Origin: Branchiostoma floridae
Taxonomy: Eukaryota; Chordata; Leptocardii; Amphioxiformes; Branchiostomatidae
Assembly (NCBI RefSeq): GCF_000003815.2
Contig: NC_049979.1
Coordinates: forward strand, 7,918,217-7,978,216
Direction: 5' to 3'
DNA length: 60,000 bases
Of this stretch, positions 38,301 to 56,800 are shown one piece after another (the stretch's first letter is position 1; each line of letters begins with the position of its first letter). The position numbers and the translations under genes are program-made. Below the pieces are notes generated by a model that saw only the letters and a list, made by a program, of their open reading frames with translations, did no database searches and was not told the DNA's origin.

Positions 38301-39328
38301 AGAACAACCAAATTGTTGCAGTAAAGAAATAGTCAGGAAAGCTGCAGCTCAAAATGAGTTTATCAGCAACATGCTGTGGAGTTTTATTTCTATTTTCAGC
38401 AGGCCTGTGGTGAACTTGGTTTACCTCGATGATGTAATCTATTTTGCAATCAACAGAAGGTTTGTTTACCACCTACACACCTGCCGTATCAAGGCTACTT
38501 TTTGATCAAGTTTCCTTTCCTGTTTCTTTCAACTGACATACTTTCTAGTTAAGTCCAGTCAACTGGGTTTACCTGGGTGATATCATGTTCTATTTTGAGA
38601 CGAATGCTTGTTTTTTATGACACACACACCTGGCACTACCTGGCTCACCTGGGCTGATCTGACTGTAATTAGGCTTGTTACATGTGACTGCCATGGTCAT
38701 TGTTGTTGTTTGCATTGTTTTTTTTTTTGTTTTTTTTTCTCCATTTGTAACACGTCCCGGGTAACGTTACCATCTCTTGTATGAAAAGAAATATTGATAG
38801 ATTTATTATTGGGGCTGACCATTTAACCCTGATTAGAAAGTTGAAATACTCTTTGGGGGAGGGGGACTGGGTTGACACTGGGTATCACGGTACAACTGGA
38901 GAGAAACACACCTCCCGCTACAGTGGGCGTGGTCCAGGAAGACCCCCAATAAAAAAATCCGTCTGTGCTCATAACGCTGCCCACATACAGGGGTGTGCGT
39001 GCACGCGCCGCGCACACTCACGGGCAGCAAACACCGGCCCTGGGGCCCGGCCAGTTCACCCAGACACCGCCTGCGTCATGCGGTGTGCAAACAGGGGCAC
39101 CATACAGACTACACAGCACGGCACGGCCAAGATCGGGCCTTTGGTGAAAATCAAAACTACGGCATACATAAGGGGATCGCATGGACGATTAGTGAAAGTT
39201 GAAAATCTGATGGGCGGATTTACCTTGCGAAGGGCAGGCACGATCAGCCCGTGCCATTTGGGCGCGTTCTCCTCGCTGTCAAAGTCATACGTCAGAGCGT
39301 CGGTGATTGCTCCGGCCGCGGAATACAT
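6760..39328 (-). CDS. SOS1: Son of sevenless (SOS) Ras guanine-nucleotide exchange factor, complete
   Basis: Thirty exons on the minus strand join in phase to 1257 codons plus TAA, against 1333 residues in human SOS1. Start ATG is 39328; stop is 6760-6762. Order: histone fold, Dbl-homology (DH), pleckstrin-homology (PH), Ras exchanger motif (REM), CDC25 catalytic domain, proline-rich tail. Exon coordinates are in the domain entries that follow. Known role: GRB2 carries SOS to activated receptors at the plasma membrane, where it loads RAS with GTP; the DH-PH unit is tied to RAC and autoinhibition. All junctions use GT/AG and keep phase, which makes a pseudogene very unlikely. It looks like the single pre-duplication ortholog of vertebrate SOS1 and SOS2, so the symbol is approximate. 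Confidence 0.95.
7694..7732 (-). CDS. SOS1: SOS 39-base symmetric exon, probable cassette
   Basis: This exon (acceptor CTAG at 7734-7733, donor GTAGG) is exactly 39 bases and phase 1 at both ends, so it can be skipped without changing the frame. It reads [12 protein letters not shown], resembling the end of the previous exon ([11 protein letters not shown]). The call rests on splice sites, phase and this similarity; alternative use is inferred. Confidence 0.6.
8474..8632. mobile_element. Foldback MITE, copy 1
   Basis: The whole 159 bases fold on themselves: CACCTTTATCCATTGGGTAA at the left is the near-perfect inverse of the right end, and the match continues inward through the 'GGTATTTAGGCA' segment. 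It sits in the SOS intron between exons 28 and 27. A related copy is at 13087-13285. There is no coding capacity. Confidence 0.75.
8929..17863 (-). CDS. SOS1: SOS exons 20-27: CDC25 catalytic domain
   Basis: Exons 17762-17863, 17168-17223, 16854-16953, 16282-16371, 14807-14899, 14325-14442, 12817-12989 and 8929-9045 encode about residues 742-1024. Key segments: [60 protein letters not shown] (start of the helical hairpin that pries open RAS), [40 protein letters not shown] and RFFENLDPL. These match the SOS catalytic core closely, so the exchange activity is very probably intact. Exon 26 has had its 3' end and splice donor copied into a 91-base tandem array downstream (12446-12874). Confidence 0.94.
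9046..12816. other. SOS intron 26
   Basis: Intron between exons 26 and 27 with no supported exon. Its upstream end (by transcription) is the 91-base minisatellite and a C-rich short tandem repeat. The rest, including 9100-11950, is unremarkable AT-rich sequence. Minus-strand frames near 10363-10878 have no motif support. Confidence 0.6.
12180..12440. repeat. C-rich short tandem array (CCCCCTGAGCTGACAC type)
   Basis: A variable unit of about 14-22 bases built on CCCCTGAGCTGACAC repeats roughly a dozen times, including a C12-type tract near 12187-12200. On the minus strand it keeps several frames open, producing glycine/serine/glutamine-rich pseudo-proteins. It is embedded in the SOS intron 26 satellite region. 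Confidence 0.8.
12446..12874 (-). repeat. 91-base minisatellite carrying an SOS exon end and donor site
   Basis: The marker GACCTACCC(T/C)GATG recurs at 12446, 12537, 12628, 12719 and 12810, exactly 91 bases apart. Each unit holds about 58 bases identical or nearly so to the end of exon 26 (coding [18 protein letters not shown]), plus the donor GTAGGT and about 33 intronic bases. The 12810 copy is the exon itself. More diverged copies lie near 12111 and 11978. The third copy changes the last codon from AGG to GGG but keeps the donor. Confidence 0.9.
13087..13285. mobile_element. Foldback MITE, copy 2
   Basis: The same family as 8474-8632: it starts CACTTTTATCCATGGGGTTA and ends with the inverse (...CAAAGGTG), with the shared interior 'AGTATTTAGGGATATCAAGT' and 'GGTTTCAAACTGC' blocks. 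It is more diverged than copy 1 and lies in the SOS intron between exons 26 and 25. Confidence 0.65.
13981..14280. mobile_element. 300-base TIR element in a SOS intron
   Basis: The left end CAGGGTTCTAGTCAGC and the right end, read inverted as CAGTGTTCTAGCCGGC, match at 13 of 16 positions. The 'CAG.GTTCTAG' start is hAT-like. I could not find a convincing 8-base target duplication. Interior 'GACGGA' motifs repeat. No transposase is present. Confidence 0.55.
14640..14730 (+). mobile_element. Probable 3' end of a non-LTR retroelement with ATTC tail
   Basis: The segment ending 'GCAAAACTGTACAGTAAAGG' then TC and (TTCA)n resembles the 3' end of CR1-like elements, which finish in short tandem repeats. 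A similar 'CAATAAAGGTCTTTCATTCA' lies at 40515-40540. This is family inference from the tail only; no reverse transcriptase is seen. Confidence 0.35.
15194..16098. mobile_element. 905-base TIR element with TA target duplication, copy A
   Basis: The ends CAGTCAAACCTGT and ACAGGTTTGACTG are perfect inverses, and the element is flanked by TA on both sides. Near both ends a GGCCACTATAG-like phrase is iterated (for example 15225-15268 and 16042-16084). There is no transposase frame, so this is a non-autonomous element. The TA duplication fits Tc1/mariner-type insertion. A shorter, inverted relative is at 37176-37660. Confidence 0.82.
16611..16817. mobile_element. MITE with ACTGTAAATG-type ends
   Basis: It begins ACTGTAAATG and ends CGTTTACAGT, with internal inverted 'TTTGTGGT' and 'ACCACAAA' blocks. 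It appears related to the element at 20604-20814 and to a fragment near 54236-54310. Confidence 0.55.
18352..18643. mobile_element. Foldback element with AGGCCACACCAA ends
   Basis: AGGCCACACCAA at the left is inverted at the right as TTGGTGTGGCCT. The inverted match continues with gaps through the 'TTGTTGCTT' and 'GACTGNC' blocks for about 60 bases. It lies between SOS exons 20 and 19. Non-coding. Confidence 0.6.
18670..22971 (-). CDS. SOS1: SOS exons 16-19: REM domain
   Basis: Exons 22888-22971, 22430-22560, 21947-22151 and 18670-18826 encode about residues 549-741. The diagnostic stretch [20 protein letters not shown] (residues about 602-621) is followed by [60 protein letters not shown] and [20 protein letters not shown]. 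This is the RasGEF N-terminal module that forms the allosteric RAS-GTP site together with CDC25. The intron between exons 18 and 19 (18827-21946) is the longest in the 3' half and is packed with mobile elements. Confidence 0.94.
19360..19694. mobile_element. Non-autonomous hAT-like element
   Basis: The ends AGGGCTCGAAAT and ATTTCGAGCCCT are perfect inverses, and ATCATGC flanks both sides (19353-19359 and 19695-19701), consistent with a 7-8 base target duplication. (C)AGGGCTCGAAAT is a classic hAT-type terminus. Several subterminal CACCTGCA/TGCAGGT repeats point in both directions, as is usual for transposase-binding sites in hAT elements. No transposase is present. Confidence 0.78.
20604..20814. 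mobile_element. MITE with TACTGTAAA ends
   Basis: It begins TACTGTAAAAGCAG and ends ATGCATTTACAGTA. The interior has repeated, partly inverted 'TTCGGTGGTTTAA', 'GCGAACTTAAAACCACTGC' and 'ACGAACTTAAAACCACCG' phrases. The same 'cgcggttt' vocabulary appears in the 27-base repeat at 52403. Confidence 0.6.
21283..21350 (+). repeat. Degenerate tRNA-derived SINE head
   Basis: TAGCTCAGCTGG (21283-21294) is a near-consensus RNA polymerase III A box in a tRNA-like context. No good B box follows, so this is a decayed fragment rather than a tRNA gene. Confidence 0.35.
21445..21557. repeat. Two adjacent near-perfect hairpins
   Basis: 21445-21509 folds with arms GATGCCTGAAATG.CG.GGT over about 32 bases and almost no loop. 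21518-21557 folds with arms CAGAACTTGTGCTGG and a 10-base loop. They are in the SOS intron between exons 19 and 18. Foldback transposon remnants are most likely. Confidence 0.6.
23833..25180 (-). CDS. SOS1: SOS exons 13-15: PH domain
   Basis: Exons 25050-25180, 24457-24642 and 23833-23950 encode about residues 403-548. The segment [18 protein letters not shown] leads into the PH core ([56 protein letters not shown]) and ends on the C-terminal helix [14 protein letters not shown] with the invariant PH tryptophan. The domain binds phosphoinositides and phosphatidic acid at the membrane. All three phases are interrupted (1, 1, 2) and rejoin correctly. Confidence 0.93.
24210..24290 (+). repeat. 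tRNA-derived SINE fragment (B box)
   Basis: GAGTTTGATCC at 24245-24255 fits an RNA polymerase III B box (GWTCRANNC type), preceded by a tRNA-like 'TTTGCTTTGTATTTGGTAGG' segment. The A-box part is decayed. It lies in a SOS intron. Confidence 0.4.
25571..28657 (-). CDS. SOS1: SOS exons 7-12: DH domain and DH-PH linker
   Basis: Exons 28550-28657, 27816-27959, 27066-27167, 26609-26707, 26186-26236 and 25571-25647 encode about residues 211-403. The opening [20 protein letters not shown] is the DH signature helix; [20 protein letters not shown] and [20 protein letters not shown] follow. In human SOS1 this domain blocks the allosteric RAS site. The exon 8/9 junction uses the second AG of CTGCAGAG, because only that keeps the E-F junction (MAE to [11 protein letters not shown]) in frame. 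The acceptor side of exon 8 has been duplicated in tandem (see 27921-28152). Confidence 0.9.
27921..28152 (-). repeat. 116-base tandem duplication over the SOS exon 8 acceptor
   Basis: 27921-28036 and 28037-28152 are near-identical direct copies. The first holds the first 39 bases of exon 8 with its acceptor; the second repeats the same 39 coding bases (one change) and an equally good acceptor, CTGTCCCTGCAG. Read from the copy, the frame runs into TAG after 21 codons and no donor is present, so it looks like a decoy rather than a working exon. Confidence 0.85.
28285..28335 (-). repeat. tRNA-derived SINE fragment
   Basis: It shares 'GGCATGG.GACTATCGAACTC' with the longer copy at 32262-32375; 28321-28331 is the inverse of a B box (GAGTTCGATAG). 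Partial copy only. Confidence 0.45.
28500..28532. repeat. (ATCA)n microsatellite
   Basis: A short run of ATCA units with one G change, immediately downstream on the plus strand of unremarkable intron sequence and just before SOS exon 7. Its closeness to the donor at 28549 makes length variation there easy to score. Confidence 0.8.
29200..39328 (-). CDS. SOS1: SOS exons 1-6: histone-fold region
   Basis: Exons 39224-39328, 34585-34784, 33658-33715, 31889-31972, 29577-29657 and 29200-29301 encode about residues 1-210. Recognisable stretches are [81 protein letters not shown] and [13 protein letters not shown]. They align without gaps to the tandem histone fold of human SOS1, which packs on the PH-REM linker and binds membrane lipid. 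The N-terminus is longer than the human one ([16 protein letters not shown] before DSEENAP). The start is the first ATG after an in-frame TAG at 39359-39361. Confidence 0.93.
29658..31888. other. SOS intron 4
   Basis: Between exons 5 and 4. No supported exon. The only structure noted is an inverted pair GTGCCCCCAGA / TCTGGGGGCAC around 31308-31343. Otherwise ordinary AT-rich intron. Confidence 0.5.
31973..33657. other. SOS intron 3
   Basis: Between exons 4 and 3. It contains the tRNA-derived SINE at 32262-32375. Nothing else was recognised; small ORFs lack support. Confidence 0.5.
32262..32375 (-). repeat. tRNA-derived SINE, minus strand
   Basis: Read on the minus strand it begins TGTGGCGCAATGGCTAGAGC (A box TGGCGCAATGG, 32370-32360) and continues to GAGTTCGATAG (B box, 32327-32317), spaced as in a tRNA. 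The anticodon arm does not pair well, so it is a SINE head rather than a functional tRNA gene. Confidence 0.6.
34014..34070. mobile_element. Single hAT-like terminus
   Basis: CAGGGTTGGACAAGTCCACT has the CAGGGTTGG start typical of hAT-family termini, followed by internal GGGCAAG repeats. No matching opposite end was found to the right within this intron, so it may be a truncated copy. Confidence 0.35.
34879..35006. repeat. Dispersed repeat, left copy of an inverted pair
   Basis: This segment and 35405-35533 are inverted copies of each other: 'ACCAGCTGCTGCCGC' and 'GCATGCCTGCGAAGCTGGTG' here appear reversed there. The minus strand here reads an uninterrupted basic stretch ([20 protein letters not shown]), possibly the degraded end of a retroelement protein. 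The pair could fold into a stem with a loop of about 400 bases. Confidence 0.6.
35405..35533. repeat. Dispersed repeat, right copy of an inverted pair
   Basis: Reverse-oriented copy of 34879-35006. It starts CACCAGCTTCGCAGGCATGC and ends near 'ACTGCGCATGG', with several substitutions. A (CTGTAT)n run precedes it at 35356-35378. Confidence 0.6.
37176..37660. mobile_element. 485-base TIR element with TA target duplication, copy B
   Basis: It starts CAGTCAAACCTGTATTAGCG and ends ACAGGTTTGACTG, flanked by TA on both sides. It is an inverted, internally shortened relative of 15194-16098, sharing the GTGGCCACTATAG subterminal motifs and a 'TTCGTAATGATTAAGAAATA' block. Non-coding. Confidence 0.82.
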
Positions 39329-39358
39329 CGTACCGTCCGATCGTTGCAGCCCGATCCG

Positions 39359-39868
39359 CTAATCTTTCATGTCGTGCCGTTGTACGGAAGAAAACCCGAG
39401 CTGGAAAACCTGCTCGATCGGGGTGTCAGGCCCCCCAGTCAGCAGGAGCCATTGCACCGCGGGATTCCCAGATAGATGCACCTTCTTCCTGTCAGTCTTG
39501 TCGACACCACCGAGGAAGAGACACAGATATTTGCTGCAGGATCTTAGCGTTGGTACGGCATCGATGACTTCAAATTCAGGCTGAAACAGAAGGAGGGACG
39601 ACTCCGAGAAAACGAAATCATGAAAATTTTCGTCTACGGCAAACAACCTCAGTGCGCAAGTGATTTTACCCACAATACAACGGGAGGTGCTATCTGACCC
39701 GGAAGTGTTCTCCGTCTGGCTATGTACTTTTTTCTGCAATTCGGAAAAATATTGGTAGATGACGCTCTTGTATTTGCAATTTCGTGGGCCAATCTCCAAG
39801 CAGATGTAAAAAGACAAAATTGTAAGGCTTCTCAAGCTGCTGGTTCTGCCTAGCACTGGACTTTTTTA
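39359..39868 (-). other. 165-codon open frame in frame with the SOS start
   Basis: On the minus strand a stop-free run ends at TAG (39361-39359), ten codons before the SOS ATG and in the same frame. It has no ATG near its beginning; the frame opens after a TAA near 39867. The sequence (for example KITCALRLFAVDENFHDFVF) is not low-complexity, but I do not recognise it. It could be a 5' UTR, a missed exon of another gene, or chance. Confidence 0.3.
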
Positions 39869-40393
39869 ATCGCCCGGTGTTATGCGGGACCAAGATTTTG
39901 AGAAACTTCACAATTTTGCCCTTCTAACGTTAACGTTATATCTGCTTGAAGATTCTCGTAGGCTGCAGTAGACCAATGTAAGACCATGTAATTAAGGTGC
40001 ATTATCAGTGTCACTGATGGAAGACAATGGATGTTGTCTGACACGTCTGACCGTTTCCAAAACCATATGCAGTTGATTAAATGGTTTTACGTGAGCCTTC
40101 CCCAAAACAAATAATGTTAGCTCACATATGGTCATTTTAGTTTTAGACTCAAAATTTTAGTAGTGTAATGTCAATGACCTGCAATCCTGTTAACCTGCAT
40201 GACTCATCCATCCATCATATTCATATATATCCTGCTCAGTCATATGCGTTGTCCAGTCATACCAAAATATGTTCCAAATTTTTCTCTGTTTGAGCACAAT
40301 AGTAACGTTAATATGACTATTCTATACATCTGTGATTACTTGAAATACTTCTTCCTTCTAAACTAACAACAACAGCTGGAGTGGGCATGATGT

Positions 40394-40507
40394 TAGCCTG
40401 GTATCCAGCCGTAATATAGCTCCTGAGTCTCTTCTCTCCTCTTTGCAATTAACTGCGAAGAGGAGAGAAGAGACTCGGGAGCTATATTACGGCTGGATAC
40501 CAGGCTA
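40394..40507. repeat. Near-perfect 50-base-arm hairpin
   Basis: Left arm 40394-40443 (TAGCCTGGTATCCAGCCGTA...) and right arm 40458-40507 (...TACGGCTGGATACCAGGCTA) match at 49 of 50 positions, with a 14-base loop. The only mismatch would be a G-U pair in RNA. It is followed by 'CAATAAAGGTCTTTCATTCA', a retroelement-like tail. Probably a foldback element. Confidence 0.8.
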
Positions 40508-40864
40508 CATGATGTTGCAATAAAGGTCTTTCATTCATTTGACAAACTGTAAAATAAAACAACTATGAAAAATGACAACCACAAAGAGAATTGTTTATAG
40601 AAACATGAAATTTACTGATAAAAGACATGAGACTGGTCACAGTGTTGACCTACATGTATACAGTAACACACCATCACTGCTCTGTGTGTTATATGGACAG
40701 ACATAAGGTAACTAGCTTTCAGAGCACATGTAGCTCTGTGGAGCAGTTGCGGATTAACATTTAGGATCCTCAACTTACACACAGGACAGAAGGACAGGCT
40801 GTTGCTGAGGGAATAACACTGTAGCTAGCTTACAAGCAGACTGATGGTACAATGTACAACAATG

Positions 40865-40964
40865 NNNNNNNNNNNNNNNNNNNNNNNNNNNNNNNNNNNN
40901 NNNNNNNNNNNNNNNNNNNNNNNNNNNNNNNNNNNNNNNNNNNNNNNNNNNNNNNNNNNNNNNN
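40865..40964. other. Assembly gap (100 N)
   Basis: Exactly 100 undetermined bases, the usual placeholder for a gap of unknown or nominal size. It falls in the SEC23 3' flank, so 3' UTR length and any element there cannot be judged. Confidence 0.99.
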
Positions 40965-41846
40965 GTTCGTAGGACGTTACTTCCAGTGTGAAATCCTGTA
41001 CTGTGGTACGAGCTTACATCCACAGGAAGAAGCAGCCTTAACTCATACATAGCTACTACTTCCTTTCTATATGGCATCTTTTGCATAACATATTATTCAC
41101 AATTTCTGGTACTTTCTGCATTGCATACAGTTTAACAATACATTTTGTTTCAGACAAATCCCTAATGACAAATGCACATGAAATGATGTTGTGTTGTCTG
41201 TATACCCTTCCATGTCACAAGCATATTCTTTCTTGTACATGTAATGAATTAATGATATTGACTAAATTGGGCAGAAGTCCAAACAGATAAATACAGGCAG
41301 TACAGAAGTTTCAAGTTAAACACAGTACTAGTATTGACAACAAACTTACAAACTTAAAGTTCCAACTTATCAAGAGACCAACTCCATTAGTTCTGTCCAT
41401 GTGCTTAGTTCAGTTCAGTCAAAGTGTTGTGTATGCTCGTTGCTATTGTCTCCCATGACTACATGTTTACCCAATTACATATTAGTAGATTCTTGTTGAA
41501 CACTTAACAGATCATCATATTCAATACACATAGGAGCAGTTACAATTTAAGTTAACTTGCAGCCACAAGTGCTGAATAATATAGTGTATGGAATTTATAA
41601 TACAGAAAATCTTTCATGGCCTAACTAAATGACTTTGCCAATACATGTATTACAGAACGGTCAGGCCAAGAAGAAAAAAAATCCCCCTTTTTCCTTCCCA
41701 AAGAGTTCTAAGTCCAGACTGAGATAGCCTGTTTCACAGTATGGTACACAGAAGTCCTTACTTGCCAAATCAGACCACATTAGTGGTTATCTTATAGACA
41801 GCAGCCTTTTGCTATCAACTCCTTCCCATCTCCCCCACAGAGGATC

Positions 41847-52882
<11,036 letters not shown>

Positions 52883-53816
52883 CTGCAGAAAAAAAAGTAC
52901 CATTCAAAATTATGAATGTGTCACCTTCATTTATGCACACTGATAGATTACGTGTACAGTTAGTATAAATCCGTCTAACGTGCCACGTCTAAGTTTGTTT
53001 TGTTATGAAAAGTCCTCCACGTTACCTGTGACACGTACTAAGAAAGTGTCTCCGCAAGGCCACGTCGCCATGCCCCCCTCCCCACTCCCTTGCTGACATA
53101 AACGTATATAGGCTATAACAAGCTTCATAATACTTGATTTGCGTACTTGTCACGAAACACTAAAGAACGATGAACTTGATTGCCAAACAGTAAGACATGA
53201 ATCATGTGTAAAGGTGGTGCTAGTAAAGAGAGTGACCCTTTGTCGTGTACAGTTCGCCGTCTGCTAGTGAAAAGTGCTGTCTGTAAAACGCGTTGCGATG
53301 ACACATGCGGCGCCGGTGGCTTGTTTTACTGTCGATATGTTCCCATATTGGGTCCTGAATGAACAAAAACGTACCTGCAACGATACACGACAAGTCACTC
53401 GTACACTTAAGGCATGAATACTCACCTAAAGTCTACAAAACGCCAATCCGTGTGGAAAGATCCACCCAAACCCGGAACGTCGTCGACGCTACCGGAAACA
53501 GAGCGATGCCACGTAGAAATCCAAGTCTCGTACCCAGCATGCAACAGCAACCGACTTGTCAAACCGTTTTGGGGGGGCTTTTACTCTATCTATCTGAACT
53601 AAAACTCAACCATGAGCAACAAAGTATCCTTGTAGATAGCTAAGATTGCTTTTGATTAAACCTTTTTGTCAGAAACAGACGATTCGTGTACCTCTCGTAG
53701 TTAGCGAGATCATAGAAACGAGATTTCGTTGACCTCACTTTTTGACCTTTCAACTCTTGAACTTTTTCAAAATCGTACGCGTGATCACAAAGACGACTTT
53801 TATCTGTCCCTTCATC
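52883..53816. promoter_or_regulatory. Head-to-head SEC23 / DHTKD1 intergenic promoter region
   Basis: The two genes start in opposite directions about 950 bases apart, so this stretch must hold both promoters. For SEC23, a minus-strand donor (TTTAG|GTGAGTA, exon end at 53426) is the best candidate for the untranslated first exon; alternatives are CAG|GTACG near 53373 and ACAG|GTAACG near 53030. No TATA box was assigned. The 94-codon plus frame at 53359-53643 overlaps the candidate exon and is probably a shadow. Confidence 0.5.
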
Positions 53817-56800
53817 ATGTTTAGGTGTTTAGGCATCCAGAAAATAATACAGACACACGGAAAACAGTACAACGGCGTATTCTTATCGAGGGAGTATCAT
53901 GCCAAGCATGGTGTCTTCGGATATCGACCCAAGAAAGCGGCGAAAGGGGAGAAAGGTACCACAAAAACATCCGCTCCGAAGCAACTATTATGTAGAGAGC
54001 TTTCCTTTAGATTATTCGATTTTGTTTACAGAATCAAAACCTTGCATGCAAGATGTTGTACGTGAAAACATGTAGGAAAAGCTTTTGCTAATCGACGTAG
54101 ATGAAACCTACAAGATTGCAATAAATGAATAAAGCTTAAAATCCAAGGCCAAACCTCACTTTCTTTGTTACAAACATAAGTGCTTAATTGAACTGGCCAA
54201 TAGTATAGTTGGTAGCTGGTCCCGTTACATTTTGCATACTGTAAATTTAGAATTTTTCTAATGTTTGTGGTTTTCGCGGTGGCTGTTTCATCTTGAACTC
54301 TGAAACCATTTTCCTTCTGTCTTCTGCTCGCACCGTCTACGACACCCCCATCTCGTTACATGTAACGTTAACGTTGCATACTGTAATATTGCCACAATAT
54401 CATAATGATGAAATGTTTGAGGTACTTGCCACGGTGAAGACATATGAATCCTTTTTTTTTTAGTTCACATTCATTCATTTCTCCATATGACCTACTGTAT
54501 AACACCATCATGGTAGAAAAGTAACGTTTACAGTAAGTAAATAAAAAGTAGTACATGTAACGGGAGGGGGCCATACTTCGACAGGGGTCCAAATTTCGAC
54601 AGGTTTTAAAAATCATTGTTGCGGAGAAATGCATAGATGCCTGCACATGAGAAGTACACCAGCTGTAGACTAAATCTTGTTGTAAATAACTACAAAGACG
54701 GGGTATGTGTCGAAGTTAGCAAGTCCCACAGATAACGATTGAAAAACTTGCACAAGTTTGACGCCTTCCGTGCAAGTTGACGAGCGAACGTATCGAGAGG
54801 CCATGGCCCGGGAAACTCTTGAATTTTTATTCGCAAAATATGACATGTGAAAAAATACCACCACACATAGAAATGATGTTTATTAGCCTTCCGAAAAATA
54901 ATACCTGTGTTCTGTTCTGCCTTTAACTGGGTTGGATAAACGGAGCTAAAATGATGCCACAATGTTCACGCAGTCGGGGCCCCGCCATTTTACTATCACG
55001 CACGAAGGCGGGCGAGCAATGCTCAACACGTTGAACTCAGCCAACCCGTCCGTAGAGCGACAAACATTCAAGAAAAATCGATCCCCACCGACTAAAAAAT
55101 CCTGTAGCCATTGCTGCTGCCAAAAGACAGGATGAAAAGGCAATCAAGGAAGCCGAAAAGCGAAAATGCCATCACAGTTCAATGTAACAATGCGCTGCCG
55201 TTTTGCGGCAAGTTGGTCTCACCGTGAGAGGTAAACGTTTTAACACACCGTATTTGAATAAGTCGCGTAATATAAAATATGACCCATATTTGGTACAAAA
55301 AAATTACAATGAAGACTTTTAGTGGTATTCTGTTTGCATAAGTTGTTTAAAAATGCACGACGATGGTCTGGTTGTTACTATGTCGGAGTTTGGACCCCTT
55401 TTTTGTGTTGGAACGTTCTGCTAGGACACAAGCCGAAAACCTGCCGTAAGTTTCGTGCGCTGTCAAAGTACAGTGCGGAACGCTACCGTTGAATGAAATA
55501 TATATCTGTACAGCTTCAATAACAGTTATATGGATGCATACAAGATCTTAACTTGTTTTTGATGAGTTCACTGTAAAATGTACATTGACAAAAGCCATGC
55601 GCATCCACTTAGAACGGGTGTCGAAGTATGGCCCCCTCCCGTTACTGTACTACATATTCAGGGGGTAGATACAGTTAGGTCAGTGACAGTTGATCACGCC
55701 AACACTGTCAAAGTCACATTTGTGGCACCCTTACTGAGTAACCAGTAAAGTGGTTTCGTACTGGAGTTTTAGATATTTTGACTTTTTGTTGTTTCAGTTA
55801 GTTATGAGGCCATCCAGAACAGAATTCAGAGTGCCAACTTACTGAGGCTGGTGTCTGCCTACAGAGATCATGGACACAAGAGGGCCAGGATCGACCCCCT
55901 GGGGCTTCATGCCATGGAGTATGTAGTATGATATTACAATAAATCAAATGTAAAAACTAAAAGGGAAAACTTCATTGCATCTTTGATATTCTTTTTAATC
56001 ATTTCCACGTCTGTGGCCGACTTGTACTTAACTTGTGAATGGCCATGATACTGTTCTGATCTATGATAAGAATATGTCATCATTTCAATATTTGCCCCTT
56101 TGCAGCTTGCTGATCAGAAAGTGTTATGTTTTCTGTTTCAGGGAGATACAGTCCCTGAACCCAGAAGTGTATGGATTTTCAGGTCAAGAATCAGCAAGAC
56201 TTGACCTACAAGGTTTGACGATATTATAATGTGATAGAAATTTTATAGGAGTTCAATGATGTTTTATTGTTTGGATGCATATAGAATACAACACATTGTA
56301 TTTCGTATCACGCGAGGTATCAGCCCAACCGCGTATTCAGTTTTTTAATGGTCACAACAAAAACTAACTTGTAATGTGCAGTGCAGTTAAGAGCTGCAGT
56401 ATTCATCGACAAAAATATTCTTTATTCCAAGGTTTCATATACAAAATTGTAGCAGTCAATGAACTTGGGTTACCGGTAGATACAATCTTGGTACATTTCT
56501 TCATTACTTCCAGGTATTCTACATGTTGGAAAGGAGTCAGCCACTATCACTGATGTCCTTAAGCACCTAGAAGATATATACTGTGGTCCTCTGGCAGTCG
56601 AATTCAATCAACTGGCAGTAAGTATTATATTGTATACTAGTAGATGATTGATTTTACTCGTGTGACTTTCCTTGTATATTCTTACGATTATCTTCAAAAG
56701 AAGGGCATGTAGAATAAATAATTTTGTATGGCTCCAGGGGTTGGTTTGTTGCAATGTGTCAGTTTTATTAACATCAACAGAAGTAAACATTGGTCATTGT

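Larger units (their letters stand above)
34785..39223. other. SOS intron 1
   Basis: A 4.4-kb intron following the first coding exon. It holds an inverted pair of dispersed repeats (34879-35006 and 35405-35533) and a TA-flanked TIR element (37176-37660). The 120-codon minus frame at 38110-38472 has no support. Confidence 0.6.
39329..41846. other. SOS upstream region and SEC23 3' flank
   Basis: Intergenic between two minus-strand genes. From the left: the SOS 5' region with a long open frame (39359-39868), the hairpin at 40394-40507, the assembly gap at 40865-40964, and the probable SEC23 3' UTR up to 41846. No other exon is supported. Confidence 0.5.

Noticed and set aside
38781-39362. A 193-codon plus-strand open frame overlapping SOS exon 1
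   Set aside because: It lies antisense over the well-supported SOS exon 1 and its flank, has no recognisable motif, and its length fits a shadow of a GC-rich first exon.
53359-53643. A 94-codon plus-strand frame as an upstream DHTKD1 exon
   Set aside because: It overlaps the likely SEC23 5' UTR exon, shows no similarity to DHTKD1, and DHTKD1 already has a good start with a presequence-like N-terminus.
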